DNA of 64,000 nucleotides from Thermopolyspora sp044507605 (GTDB lineage Bacteria; Actinomycetota; Actinomycetes; Streptosporangiales; Streptosporangiaceae), in assembly GCA_044507605.1 (NCBI GenBank), contig JBIQJI010000012.1, positions 1 to 64,000 of the forward strand, given 5' to 3'. Below the pieces are notes generated by a model that worked only from the letters and a program-made list of their open reading frames with translations, was not told the DNA's origin and did not search any database. Numbering within the stretch: position 1 is the stretch's first letter; each line of letters begins with the position of its first letter. A program made the translations under genes and the position numbers. Positions 1-8,708 of this stretch are shown piece by piece.

Positions 1-70
1 GGCCCGCCCCCGGCCACCGCCGCATGGCGTCCATCGGCGTCTTCGCCAATCCCCCGGCCCGGCACGAGGC

Positions 71-104
71 CGGGACCAGGGCGGACCAGGACGGACCAGG
101 GCGG
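71..104. repeat. Three tandem copies of a 10-nt unit
   Basis: Copies at 71-80, 81-90 and 91-100 share the core GGACCAGG, with only the leading bases varying. They sit just downstream of the ABC permease stop codon (that gene reads leftwards). The rest of positions 1-133 shows no convincing gene. The array resembles other short degenerate intergenic repeats in this window and has no hairpin symmetry. Confidence 0.6.
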
Positions 105-133
105 CGCCGGAGCCCGGGCGGGGCCGGGGACGG

Positions 134-907
134 TCAGGCGTCGCGGCGGCGCAGCGTCAGATAGCCGCCGAGGAGGGCGGCGGCCGCCCACAGGGCCAGC
201 AGGGCGATGCCGGTCCACGGGCCGTACTCGCGGGCCCAGCGGGCCTCGTCCTGCGGACCGGCCACGTGCATGATCACCATGCCGACCTGGTCGGGCAGGA
301 ACTGGGTGACCACCCGCAGCTTCGGCACGTTGCCGAGACCCTGCGACCCCAGGAAGAACAGCGGCAGCAGCACGCCCAGGGTCCGCGCGGACCCGCGCAG
401 CATCGTCGCCACGCCGATGGAGAACAGGCCGAGCAGGGTCAGGTGCAGGCACGCGCCCACGACCGCCTGCGGGAAACCCGCTTCGGTGATCGGGACGCTG
501 TACGGGCCCAGCGTGACCTGCGCGGCGGCGTAGGTGACCAGCACGGTGACCGCCGAGGCCACGACGAGCACCAGCGTGGCGGCGATCAGCTTGCCGCCGT
601 AGAACACGCCGCGCCTGGGCATCGCCGTCAGCGAGCCGCGGATCGTGCCCGACGAGTACTCCGTGCCCACCACCAGCACCGCGAACGCCACCATGGCCAG
701 CTGCCCCAGCGTGAGGCCGAAAAGGGTCATGGCGACCACATCCGGGTATGTCCCATCGGCCAGGTCGTCGCGCGTCATACTGCTGACCAGGCAGCTGAAG
801 GCCACGCTGACCAGCAGGGCCAGCAGCAGATTCAGCACCGCCGACCGCGTCGTGCGGATCTTGATCAATTCGGCGGCGACGGCCGCCCCGATGGCCGCGG
901 CCGTCAC
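134..907 (-). CDS. ABC-2 type transporter permease
   Basis: A 257-residue integral membrane protein, the permease partner of the ATPase encoded immediately upstream. The first hydrophobic segment follows a short N-terminus rich in Ala and a KIRTTRS patch. Further segments lie near residues 60-80, 105-130, 150-170 and 230-250, giving about six membrane spans, as in ABC-2 (drug, lipid or bacitracin-type) exporters. The phrase GTEYSSGTIRGSL in the cytoplasmic loop is typical of this permease family. The GTG start at 905-907 overlaps the ATPase stop TGA by two bases (GTGA), so the two are translationally coupled. A longer reading frame upstream exists only as antisense shadow of the ATPase gene. 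The substrate cannot be told from sequence. Confidence 0.87.
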   Translation of the reverse strand: MTAAAIGAAVAAELIKIRTTRSAVLNLLLALLVSVAFSCLVSSMTRDDLADGTYPDVVAMTLFGLTLGQLAMVAFAVLVVGTEYSSGTIRGSLTAMPRRGVFYGGKLIAATLVLVVASAVTVLVTYAAAQVTLGPYSVPITEAGFPQAVVGACLHLTLLGLFSIGVATMLRGSARTLGVLLPLFFLGSQGLGNVPKLRVVTQFLPDQVGMVIMHVAGPQDEARWAREYGPWTGIALLALWAAAALLGGYLTLRRRDA

Positions 908-1815
908 CGCGCCTCCTTCGCCCGATACTCCGCGGCGTCCCCGGTCAGCCGCAGGAACGCCTCCTCCAGCGACGCCGTCCGGGTGCCGATCTCGTGCACC
1001 GTCAGCCCCTTGGCGGCCGCCAGCTCGCCCACCTGCGCGGCCTGCGTGCCATGCGCCTCCAGCGACCCGTCCGCCGCCCGCGCCGCCTTGATCCCCGCCG
1101 CCTCCAGCACCGCGAGCATCCGCTCCGGCTCCGGGGTGCGGACCCGGACGTACGAGCGCGAATTGGCCGCGATGAACTCGGTCATCGTGGTGTCGGCGAG
1201 CAGGCGGCCCCGGCCGATCACGATCAAATGGTCGGCGGTGAGCGCCATCTCGCTCATCAGATGACTCGACACGAACACCGTGCGGCCCTCGGCCGCCAGC
1301 CGCTTCAGCAGGCCCCGGATCCACTGCACGCCCTCGGGGTCCAGCCCGTTCACCGGCTCGTCCAGGATGAGCACCGGCGGGTCGCCGAGCAGCGCCGCCG
1401 CGATGCCGAGCCGCTGCGCCATGCCCAGCGAGAACCCCCGCGTCCGCCGGGCCGCCGCCTCCGCCAGGCCCGTCAGCTCCAGTACCTCGCTCACCCGGGC
1501 CCGCGGGATCCGGTTACTGCGGGCCAGCCACAGCAGGTGATCGCGCGCCCTGCGACCGCCCAGCGTCGCGCCCGCGTCGAGCAGGGCGCCCACGTGCCGC
1601 AGCGGCTCCGCCAGGTCCCGGTACCGCGCGCCGCCGACACGCACACTGCCGCCGCCCGGCCGGTCCAAGTCGAGGATCATCCGCATCGTCGTCGACTTTC
1701 CCGCGCCGTTGGGGCCGAGGAAACCGGTGACCCGGCCCGGCCGCACGGTGAAGGACAAACCGTCGACGGCGACCGTGCCCCCATATCGTTTACTCAGGTC
1801 GCAGACTTCGATCAC
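904..1815 (-). CDS. ABC transporter ATP-binding protein (drug/bacitracin exporter type)
   Basis: A 303-residue ATPase that would power the adjacent ABC-2 permease. Walker A is GPNGAGKS at residues 34-41. The ABC signature is an FSLGMAQR variant of LSGGQ, and Walker B is VLILDEPVNGLDP, followed by the switch histidine in FVSSHLMSE. The C-terminal ~90 residues match the extension found in BcrA/DrrA-like exporters. It is the first gene of a two-gene minus-strand operon and is divergent from the histidine kinase gene starting at 1951. Such pairs are often controlled by a neighbouring two-component system (family knowledge), so the divergent kinase/regulator pair is a plausible controller (inference). 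Confidence 0.92.
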   Translation of the reverse strand: MIEVCDLSKRYGGTVAVDGLSFTVRPGRVTGFLGPNGAGKSTTMRMILDLDRPGGGSVRVGGARYRDLAEPLRHVGALLDAGATLGGRRARDHLLWLARSNRIPRARVSEVLELTGLAEAAARRTRGFSLGMAQRLGIAAALLGDPPVLILDEPVNGLDPEGVQWIRGLLKRLAAEGRTVFVSSHLMSEMALTADHLIVIGRGRLLADTTMTEFIAANSRSYVRVRTPEPERMLAVLEAAGIKAARAADGSLEAHGTQAAQVGELAAAKGLTVHEIGTRTASLEEAFLRLTGDAAEYRAKEAR

Positions 1816-1950
1816 CGGGCCAGGCTAGGAACCGGCCACACCGCCGCACAGTCGCCGAAAGTCGTCGATCACGTCGGCCAAAGTCGACACCGCCCGGCCG
1901 CCGCCTCGCCGCCCCCGTACGCCACCGGGCCCAGGACTAACCTGCTGGCC

Positions 1951-3195
1951 ATGGGCCGACTCCTGATTCCCGCCCTCGTGGTCGTGGTCGACACGTTGAT
2001 GCTCGGCGGCCTGGCACATGCCGCGCCGCCGCTCTGGGCCGTGGCCGCGTACGCCGCGGCGACGGCACTGGTGATCGTGCTCGGGCGCCGGTCGCCGCTG
2101 TGGGGCCTCACCGGTGCGCTGGCGCTCGCCGCCGTACGAGGGGTCGCCTTCACGCTGCTGCTGTGGTCCGCCTACCGCGCGGGCCGCGCCCGTGCGACCT
2201 GGCGGCAGGCCATCGCACCCGGCGCGGCCATGCTCTGCTGCCTCGCCGCGCGTGTCCTGTTCCTGCCCGCCGGGCAGGACCCCGCGGCCGCGGCCGCCAC
2301 GTACCTGGCGCTCACGGCCGCGTCCGTCGTGTTCGTGGCGCTGCCGCTGCTCATCGGCCGGTACGTCGCCCAGCACGAGCGCCTGGTCGCCGAACTCGAC
2401 CGGCACGCCCAACGGCTGCGCCGCGAACGCGAACTCGTCGCCGAGCGGGAACGGCTACGCGAACGGCTGCGCATCGCCCGCGACATGCACGACGCCCTCG
2501 GCCACCGGCTCGGCCTCGTGTCGGTGCAGGCGGCCGCCCTGGAGGTGGCCGACCTCCCCGGCGAGCAGGCGGCGGCCGTACGCCGGCTGGCGACGGCCGC
2601 GCGCGGCGCCGTCGACGAACTGCACGAACTGGTCGGGGCGCTGCGCGAGCCCGACGAGGGCGCGCGCGAGCCCGGCGTCGAGGCGATCGGCGTGCTGGTC
2701 GCGGAATTCCGCCGCGCCGGCGTGCCCGTGACACTGACCACGCTGGGCGAGCCGAAAAGACTGTCGGCGGCGGCCGGGCGCGCCGCGTACCGCGTGGTCG
2801 AGGAAGGGCTGACCAACGCCGCCCGGCACGCGCCCGGCCAGGCCGTCACCGTGCGGGTCGAGTGGGAGTCCGACGCGCTGCTGGTCACCCTCGTCAACCC
2901 GCTGCCCGGCGAGCCGGCCGCGCCCGGCGGCGGGCACGGGCTGCGCGGGCTGGCCGAGCGGGTGCGGCCCGCCGGCGGCATGCTCGACCACCGCGTGTCG
3001 GAGGAAGGGTTCCGGCTGTTCGCGATGCTGCCGATCGAGCCCGGCAGCGCCGTCGCGCCCGGCGATGCCGTCGAGACCGGCCCGGCCGAAAAAATGCGCG
3101 ACGGCATCGCCGCCCTCGGGCGGCTCCGCACGTCCGCCGCCGGGGCCGCGCTGACGGTCGTGATGCTCGGGTTCATGCTGGTGGGACTGGCGTGA
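1951..3195 (+). CDS. Two-component sensor histidine kinase (NarL/DesK-like, HisKA_3)
   Basis: A 414-residue membrane kinase. Four to five hydrophobic segments occupy residues 1-135, followed by a charged coiled coil. The dimerisation and phosphoacceptor box ARDMHDALGH follows, with His180 as the predicted phosphorylation site. The ATPase domain has an N-box around EEGLTNAARHA and a G-box GGGHGLRGLAERV. The start ATG follows the only membrane-compatible N-terminus; longer upstream reading frame runs antisense to the ABC ATPase. Unusually, about 45 residues after the ATPase domain end in another hydrophobic stretch (LTVVMLGFMLVGLA), so the C-terminus may be membrane-anchored. The stop overlaps the GTG start of the response regulator (GTGA). 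Confidence 0.88.
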   Translation: MGRLLIPALVVVVDTLMLGGLAHAAPPLWAVAAYAAATALVIVLGRRSPLWGLTGALALAAVRGVAFTLLLWSAYRAGRARATWRQAIAPGAAMLCCLAARVLFLPAGQDPAAAAATYLALTAASVVFVALPLLIGRYVAQHERLVAELDRHAQRLRRERELVAERERLRERLRIARDMHDALGHRLGLVSVQAAALEVADLPGEQAAAVRRLATAARGAVDELHELVGALREPDEGAREPGVEAIGVLVAEFRRAGVPVTLTTLGEPKRLSAAAGRAAYRVVEEGLTNAARHAPGQAVTVRVEWESDALLVTLVNPLPGEPAAPGGGHGLRGLAERVRPAGGMLDHRVSEEGFRLFAMLPIEPGSAVAPGDAVETGPAEKMRDGIAALGRLRTSAAGAALTVVMLGFMLVGLA

Positions 3196-3833
3196 TCCGG
3201 GTCCTGGTCGCCGACGACGAACCCCTGATCACCGCCGGCATCCGCACCGTATTGGAGTCGGCCGGCCTCGAAGTCGTCGCCGAAGCGGCCGACGGCCGGG
3301 CCGCGGTGACCGAAGCCGAACGCAGGCACGTCGACGTCGCCCTCATCGACATCAACATGCCGGTGCTCGACGGCCTCACCACGATCGAAGAACTGCGCCG
3401 CCGGGCGCCGGGCGTGCGCACCGTCGTGCTGACCTCGTTCGGCGAGGAGGCCAACGTGCTGCGCGCCCTGCGCGGCGGCGCCGCCGGGTTCGTACTGAAG
3501 AACTGCGCCCCGGACGAACTGATCCGCGCGGTCCGGGCGGCCCACGACGGCGAAGCGTACCTCTCCCCCGCCGTCACCCGGCTCGTGCTCGGCCTCGTCA
3601 CCCCCGACGAGACCGAACGCCGCCGGGCGGCCGCCCAACGGCTCACCGCCCTCACCGACCGCGAGTCACAGGTGCTGCGCCTGGTCGCCGAAGGCATGTC
3701 GAACGCCGAAATCGCCCGGCGCCTCCACATGACCGAACCCACCATCAAGACCTACGTCAGCCGCATCCTCACCAAGCTCGACTGCGCCAACCGCGTCCAA
3801 GCGGCCCTCCTCGCCCACGACGCCGCCCTCTGA
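3192..3833 (+). CDS. Two-component response regulator, LuxR/NarL family
   Basis: A 213-residue DNA-binding response regulator partnered with the upstream kinase. The receiver domain begins VIRVLVADDE and has the phosphoacceptor Asp53 in LIDINMP, the conserved Thr/Ser in VLTSFGE and Lys in FVLKNCAP. The C-terminal LuxR helix-turn-helix includes LTDRESQVLRLVAEG and a recognition helix near TIKTYVSRI. The GTG start overlaps the kinase stop, indicating coupled translation. The target is not visible, but the divergent ABC exporter is the obvious candidate. Confidence 0.92.
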   Translation: MIRVLVADDEPLITAGIRTVLESAGLEVVAEAADGRAAVTEAERRHVDVALIDINMPVLDGLTTIEELRRRAPGVRTVVLTSFGEEANVLRALRGGAAGFVLKNCAPDELIRAVRAAHDGEAYLSPAVTRLVLGLVTPDETERRRAAAQRLTALTDRESQVLRLVAEGMSNAEIARRLHMTEPTIKTYVSRILTKLDCANRVQAALLAHDAAL

Positions 3834-4047
3834 GCCGACCCGCGAAAGGACCTGCGCGGCCGCTCAACCGAGCCGGGCCGACCGCCCGGCCGAGCCTGAC
3901 CGGCGCAGGCGCGACCGAGCCAGACCCGCCGCGCGGACGAGGTTCCTCGGGCGGCGGCACCGGCCGACCCGGTGTCGCGCCCTCTTGTCCGATTCGTTCA
4001 AGACCTGTGCCGGAGCCGTCGCCTAACGTGACGAGGGTGGACAGCGA

Positions 4048-4719
4048 TCAGCCCGTGACCAGGCGCGACGAGGACACGCCGGCGAACCTGGTGACCTCCC
4101 GTGTCATGTGCGCCTGGTCCGCGTACCCCGCCAGCGCGGCCGCCTCGGCCAGCGGACGCCCCGCACGCACGAGATCGGCGGCGCGCTGGAATCGACGGAT
4201 GCCGCTCAGCGTCTTGAGCCCGTACCCGAACACCCGGGTGCTCCATCGATGCAGGCGACGCTCGGACATCCCCGCAGCGGCGGCCAGCTCGGCCACGGCG
4301 ACGCCACGCCGGGCCCCGCGATCGAGGAACCGGGCCAGCCGCAGCTCCGCCGGATCGATGCCCGACCCCGCCAGCAGATCGAGCAGCACCCGCTCCAGCA
4401 GGTCGTGCGGCCGCCCCCCGGCGTCGCCCCGCACCCCGTACGGCACCAGCTCGTCCAGTGCCACACGCGTATTGACCAGCTCGCAGGCGGGCACCCTCAA
4501 CACACGCGGAGCGAGCCCAAGGGGCAGCCGGAGCCCGAACGCCTCGGCCCCCGGTTCCGCCTCAGCGGTGAACGCGGTGGTGTCGGGCCCGGCCACGACA
4601 AGCCGCCCCGCCCACCACATGAGATCCAGCGCGCCGTCTGGCAACACCCGGTACGTACCGGACGCCCGGACCGTCCACAGCACCGCCCCGGTGGCCGCGC
4701 CACGCCTCTCGACGTACAT
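4048..4719 (-). CDS. AraC family transcriptional regulator
   Basis: A 223-residue regulator with an N-terminal region typical of AraC proteins carrying a DUF6597-like sensor domain (short motif LPDGALDLMWW). The C-terminal double helix-turn-helix contains VAELAAAAGMSERRLHRW and, after a linker, LAEAAALAGYADQAHMTRE, the usual second helix-turn-helix signature. The start is the ATG at 4717-4719, just before MYVERRG; longer reading frame upstream is antisense to the divergent VOC gene. Only 42 nt separate the two start codons, so the promoters must overlap and the regulator probably controls the VOC gene and itself (inference). Confidence 0.85.
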   Translation of the reverse strand: MYVERRGAATGAVLWTVRASGTYRVLPDGALDLMWWAGRLVVAGPDTTAFTAEAEPGAEAFGLRLPLGLAPRVLRVPACELVNTRVALDELVPYGVRGDAGGRPHDLLERVLLDLLAGSGIDPAELRLARFLDRGARRGVAVAELAAAAGMSERRLHRWSTRVFGYGLKTLSGIRRFQRAADLVRAGRPLAEAAALAGYADQAHMTREVTRFAGVSSSRLVTG

Positions 4720-4761
4720 CGCCCTCCACGACCGGCAACCTCGAGCCGACAAGGACACACT

Positions 4762-5193
4762 ATGAAACAGCAGGTGCACTTCCTCACCTTCGCCACCGCC
4801 GACCTCGACGCGGCCCGCCGCTTCTACCGCGACGCCCTGGGCTGGAACCCCCTGATGGACGTCCCCGGCGAGATCATCTTCTTCCAGATCGCCCCCGGCC
4901 TGGTTCTCGGCCTCTTCGACGCCGCCAAGTTCAACCGGGACATCGCGACCACGACGGACAGATCCACCATTTCCGGCGTCACCGTCTCCCACAACGTCGA
5001 CGGCCCCGACGAGGTACGCGCCCTCGCCGACACCATGACCGCCGCCGGCGCCACCATCCTCAAACCCCCGCAGCCCGGCGAATTCGGCGGCATCTTCCAC
5101 GCCCACGTCCAGGACCCCAACGGCGTCATCTGGGAAATAGCCCACAACCCCGGCTGGCACGTCGACGAATCCGGCCGCGTCACCCTCGGCTAG
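4762..5193 (+). CDS. VOC (glyoxalase/bleomycin-resistance fold) family protein
   Basis: A 143-residue single-subunit VOC protein. The first beta-alpha-beta-beta module has the phrase DLDAARRFYRDALGW and the second has FHAHVQDPNGVIWEIAHNP. The terminal Glu of the EI pair and His in the second module are candidate metal ligands. Family members are dioxygenases, glyoxalases or antibiotic-binding proteins, and no substrate can be assigned. The start ATG follows AAGGA at a suitable distance. It is transcribed divergently from the AraC regulator gene. Confidence 0.87.
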   Translation: MKQQVHFLTFATADLDAARRFYRDALGWNPLMDVPGEIIFFQIAPGLVLGLFDAAKFNRDIATTTDRSTISGVTVSHNVDGPDEVRALADTMTAAGATILKPPQPGEFGGIFHAHVQDPNGVIWEIAHNPGWHVDESGRVTLG

Positions 5194-5257
5194 CCCCCCG
5201 CAGGCATCGGGTACGGGCGTCGATCGCCTCGGCCCCGTCTGGTCACACGCTCGACCT

Positions 5258-5285
5258 CCCCGGCAACGAAACCTCGTTACCGGGG
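5258..5285 (+). terminator. Stem-loop after the VOC gene, possible terminator
   Basis: Arms at 5258-5269 and 5274-5285 form a 12-bp stem with one mismatch and a 4-nt AACC loop. It starts 65 nt after the VOC stop codon. There is no U-tract, as is common for actinobacterial terminators. The surrounding gap 5194-5530 shows no other convincing gene; small reading frames at 5403-5634 have no ribosome-binding site or recognisable product. Confidence 0.5.
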
Positions 5286-5530
5286 ACGTCCCCTGTCGCT
5301 CACGAGAACGAGCGGATCAGCGCCCTCTGCCCGCAGCGTCACCCGGCCATCGTCGATTCGAGCCGCCGCCGATCCCGGCGGAGTCAGCCCTCCGGCCTTT
5401 TCATGCTTGAAGAGGGGGACATTTCTGGATATCAGATTCGACGGCTTTCGCCTTGCCCAAGAGGAGCACGGGTTACCGTGGATGTCCCTACGGGCCCTGG
5501 GATGGGGGCCCTGGTCGGGGGTGAGGTGCC

Positions 5531-7510
5531 ATGGAAGCGGAGCCGCCGGGGGACGGGCCTGTTTCGCCGGATTTCACGGGGATCGATCCGGAGTTGATGG
5601 ATCGGTTCATCGGGGAGCTGGAGCATGCGCGTGACGTGCTCGACGAGAACGTCGAGATGATCCGGCGGATTCTGATCGACAACGGCGTCTCCGCGCTCGC
5701 GCTGGGGCCGATCGCCGAGGCCGGGCAGTGGATCGGGGAAGAGCTTCCCCGGCTGCGCAGGCGCGCCGACCTGGGGCACGGCATCGCGTACCTGCCGTCG
5801 TGGACGCCTGGCGGGGCGTCCGGGCTCGTGGGGTACGACGAGAACAAGGTCGTGCCTTCGGAGGACATGCGCCGGGCGGGGCGGGCGCTGGGCGAGCGGT
5901 ACGACCGCATCGACCCCGACCCCTTCCTCGGAATCGACCCGGGCCGCGAAGACAGGTTCCGGCAGATCATCGACGAGCTGGCCGCGCACGCCGACGACCC
6001 CGACTTCACCGCCGCCTTCTTCGCCGCCCTCGGCACCGAACGCATCCTCGACCTGCCCGACCAGCTGGGCGACGCGCTGCAGACCGGGCGAGAGGAGGCG
6101 ATCGACACGGTCGCCCGGGCCTTCGCGTCGGCGATCGGCGGCGGCATGGCCGTGCCCGGCTTCGCCGCCATCGCCGAGGCCGCCACCACCGACCGCCGCT
6201 TCGTCCCCATGCTGGGCACACGGCGATTCCCCGCCATGTGGCTGGCCGAACTCGCCATGAGCCAGGCCCTCGGCCCGCACGCCACGGCGAGCGGCCACCA
6301 GCTGACGCCATACCTGAACGCGCTGGCCGCCAACCCCGCCGCCGCGCGGCTGGTGCTCCAGCTCGCCACCCAAGACAGCCCGAAACCGCCCCAGCTGCTC
6401 GCCTACCTAGGCACCTCCGGCCAGGGCGACTCGCGGCCCACCCTCAGCGCCTACCTGGCCGCGCTCGCGGCCCGCACGGCGGCCTTCCCCGACTCTGCCG
6501 ACGCCTTCGGCCGCATGCTCGCCTCCGCCGCCGGAGCCTACGACGAGACCGACGGCCACCACAGCCCCGAAGCCGCCCACATCGCCTTCACCATCATGAC
6601 CACCCTGCCGGACGCCCACTTCGGCGACGCCACCCGCGTGCACCTCGCCGAAATCGCCGGCTCGTACGCCGCCGAGATCACCCAAGGCGCCGACCTCGGC
6701 GACGCCGACCAGCTCCAGCCCAGCGCCTTCACCCCCGTCACCTCACGCATCCCCGGCCTGACCGCCGCCTTCCGCCTCAGCCCCAGCGACACCTACCGCT
6801 TCATCGCCACCTTCGCCACCGGCGCGGCCACCATGAGGCCGTTCCACAACGCCATGGGCGCCCTCACCCAGCGCCTCGTCGACCAGGCCGTCCCCGACAT
6901 GCTCGAATCCGGGGACGCCACCCGCCTCGACGACCTGTTCGCCGCCGTAGGGAACGTCAACGGCTTCGAACTCGCCGCCCAAGAGAAGGCCGCCCAGGCC
7001 GCCGACGCCAAGGTTGAGGCCGTCGGCAACGTCGGCAGCTTCGTGATCGGCACCGCCTTCACCCTCGCCGGCTACGGCATCGCATCGGAGGCCGGTGGCA
7101 AGCTCTGGGACCTGCTGAGCACCGCCTACTCCGGCTGGGACACCTTCAAGCCCAGCAAATCACAGACCGACAAGCTGCGAGCCGCCGCCGACCTGGAAAC
7201 CCTCGGCCGCCAATACGCCATCGCCCAGTCCCTCATGCACGCCGGCTTCCCCGCCAAAATCTCCCCCAGCGCCTACCAGGCCACCCGCCCACCAGGCTTC
7301 TCACTGACGGACGCCAACGGCAACCTCCGCCCCTTCAAGGACTTCGCCAACGCCGGCGAGCCCGGCTTACGCGCCCTGGACGGCTGGTTCGTGGCAAATG
7401 GTGTGGGAATGGATCACACATCGCTCGGCGCTCTTGCCCATGACCTGGCCTCCAGCTTCGATGGACACAAAGACCAAAGCAGAGTGCGAGCACCATTTTA
7501 CCCGGACTAG
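5531..7510 (+). CDS. Unknown 659-residue protein (possibly WXG100/DUF6571-like), paralogue of the 14545 gene
   Basis: I do not recognise this protein with certainty. It has no signal peptide at its N-terminus and one moderately hydrophobic stretch near residues 500-520 (VGSFVIGTAFTLAGYG). Residues ~110-340 contain IDPDP, DPDFTAAFFAALG and LTPYLNALA, all repeated in the shorter gene at 14545-15369. The helical, Ala-rich composition resembles large actinobacterial proteins linked with type VII secretion (DUF6571-like); that match is from memory and unverified. The last ~40 codons (from about 7390) are noticeably less GC-rich than the rest. It ends 3 bp from the convergent lipoprotein gene. A ggggtgagg stretch precedes the ATG start. 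Confidence 0.7.
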   Translation: MEAEPPGDGPVSPDFTGIDPELMDRFIGELEHARDVLDENVEMIRRILIDNGVSALALGPIAEAGQWIGEELPRLRRRADLGHGIAYLPSWTPGGASGLVGYDENKVVPSEDMRRAGRALGERYDRIDPDPFLGIDPGREDRFRQIIDELAAHADDPDFTAAFFAALGTERILDLPDQLGDALQTGREEAIDTVARAFASAIGGGMAVPGFAAIAEAATTDRRFVPMLGTRRFPAMWLAELAMSQALGPHATASGHQLTPYLNALAANPAAARLVLQLATQDSPKPPQLLAYLGTSGQGDSRPTLSAYLAALAARTAAFPDSADAFGRMLASAAGAYDETDGHHSPEAAHIAFTIMTTLPDAHFGDATRVHLAEIAGSYAAEITQGADLGDADQLQPSAFTPVTSRIPGLTAAFRLSPSDTYRFIATFATGAATMRPFHNAMGALTQRLVDQAVPDMLESGDATRLDDLFAAVGNVNGFELAAQEKAAQAADAKVEAVGNVGSFVIGTAFTLAGYGIASEAGGKLWDLLSTAYSGWDTFKPSKSQTDKLRAAADLETLGRQYAIAQSLMHAGFPAKISPSAYQATRPPGFSLTDANGNLRPFKDFANAGEPGLRALDGWFVANGVGMDHTSLGALAHDLASSFDGHKDQSRVRAPFYPD

Positions 7511-7513
7511 ATA

Positions 7514-7969
7514 TTACGAACTCGCGAGGCACTCCGTTTCCCCGCTGATCGAATATACGCCATTGGCCGGCGAGTCCAGCACAATTATCGTCTTAAGCTC
7601 ACTGTTGACCACTCGGATCGGCTGGTTGACGGCCTCTGGATTCGTTATCTTGTAATGCGCAATATGATCCAGCGTCCCCAGTAGCATCGCTCGCAGCGTA
7701 TCCGGCCTCCTGTCCGGGAGATCTTTTCCAGTGGCAGCGAAAGTCTGCTTGGCTTTACCTTCTCCGCAAGAGATATTCCGACCTCCAGGGTCGGTAATGG
7801 TCACGTCATCGGCGTTCCGTCGCTTTAAGACGTCAAGAATCTGGGTCTTAAGGGTCTGGCCGGCCTCGGCGGCGGTGGGTTCGCCGGAGGAGCAGGCGGT
7901 GGTTAGGGTGAGGATGGCGAGGAGGGCCGCGGTGCGGTGGGGCCATGCCGATCGGGAAAAAGTGAGCAC
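7514..7969 (-). CDS. Small putative lipoprotein, unknown function
   Basis: A 151-residue protein starting at a GTG preceded by GGAGG eight bases upstream. The N-terminus is a short signal peptide (RTAALLAILTLTTAC) with a lipoprotein-type cysteine at residue 26; the position -3 residue is Thr, so the lipobox is imperfect. The mature part is about 125 residues and contains two more cysteines (CGEGKA and near the end ETECLASS) that could pair. It is convergent with the 659-residue protein gene, with 3 bp between stop codons. The coding sequence is less GC-rich (AT-rich third positions) than the core genes. I cannot name a function; immunity or accessory role for the neighbour is speculation. Confidence 0.65.
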   Translation of the reverse strand: MLTFSRSAWPHRTAALLAILTLTTACSSGEPTAAEAGQTLKTQILDVLKRRNADDVTITDPGGRNISCGEGKAKQTFAATGKDLPDRRPDTLRAMLLGTLDHIAHYKITNPEAVNQPIRVVNSELKTIIVLDSPANGVYSISGETECLASS

Positions 7970-8078
7970 CGTACTCGCCTCCGCGCTTCGCCGGGACCCT
8001 GCTTGAGACCATAATGGCCAACAGGGGGCTCGGTGCCACACGGAATCGGCATGTTTCGCATGCGGCGGGAGTCGGTCG

Positions 8079-8372
8079 ATGGCGATCCAGGACGATCTGG
8101 TGCCCAATCCCAGACACGCTGAGCTGCAACTGGCCATTGCCAAGGTCAGGGAGCGCGCCCACGTGGTGGAGACGGCGCTCGACCCGGCATGCGCACTGTT
8201 CGGTGGGCAGGCCGTATGGGTGGGGCCTACCGCCAGAGCATTCGGGCAGGAGTTGACCGGGCGCCGGGCTCGGCTCAAGACCGCGATCCAGCACGTCGTC
8301 GCCGAGCTTGAGGCCGAGTTGCACGGCACACCGGCCAGGGTGTCGCCCGCTGCGGCGGGCGTCCGTGGCTGA
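8079..8372 (+). CDS. WXG100-like small helical protein
   Basis: A 97-residue protein composed of two predicted helices separated by a turn containing WVG, which matches the WxG signature of ESX/type VII secreted proteins. The second helix starts at TARAFGQELTGRRARL. The start ATG follows GGGAG seven bases upstream. No partner WXG100 gene or EccC/EccD gene lies in the window. It belongs to the same accessory region as the 659-residue protein. Alternative: a small cytoplasmic helical protein with a chance WxG. Confidence 0.65.
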   Translation: MAIQDDLVPNPRHAELQLAIAKVRERAHVVETALDPACALFGGQAVWVGPTARAFGQELTGRRARLKTAIQHVVAELEAELHGTPARVSPAAAGVRG

Positions 8373-8665
8373 CCGGCGCGCACCGGGGCCGGCATTGCGG
8401 GGAGCGCGGAGACGGGCCTGCGGCGGGTAGGGCCGCAGAGCGCCCGGGTGCCGGGGCCGGGTGGTGGCTTCCCGCATGTCCTCGCCGGACCGGCTCATGT
8501 GATCACTCCCTTCGCTTCGCGTCGTGTGCCTCCCCAGCAAACGCGGTCGAGAGAGCGATGTGAAGATCGGGTCTCCGGCGTTACCGGTCCATGTCGTCGT
8601 GTTCTTTCGCCGCTGGTCGTTTCCTGGTCGTTTCGCGGGGTGGGGTGGTGTCATGATGCGGATGG

Positions 8666-8693
8666 TCACCACAATGTGTCACCTTCCGATCAC
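8666..8693 (+). promoter_or_regulatory. TCACC direct repeats upstream of the XRE regulator
   Basis: TCACC occurs at 8666-8670 and 8679-8683, and TCAC at 8690-8693, just upstream of the GTG start at 8709 of the XRE gene. Spaced half-sites of this kind could be an autoregulatory operator; TCACC is also a half-site of BldD-type operators (family knowledge). The gap 8373-8708 contains nothing else I can support; a minus-strand frame starting near 8497 has a GGGAG but runs antisense through the WXG gene and is probably a shadow. Confidence 0.28.
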
Positions 8694-8708
8694 ACGATAG
8701 GGGGCATC

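Noticed and set aside
994..1950. N-terminal extension of the histidine kinase
   Set aside because: It is antisense to the ABC ATPase and Arg/His/Gln-rich; the ATG at 1951 begins a membrane segment.
5403..5634. Small plus-strand frames before the 659-residue gene
   Set aside because: No ribosome-binding site, no similarity, and they overlap the start of the larger gene.
8373..8500. Minus-strand gene starting with MSRSGEDMREATTRPRH
   Set aside because: It has a GGGAG but continues antisense through the WXG gene and the lipoprotein start, with low-complexity composition.
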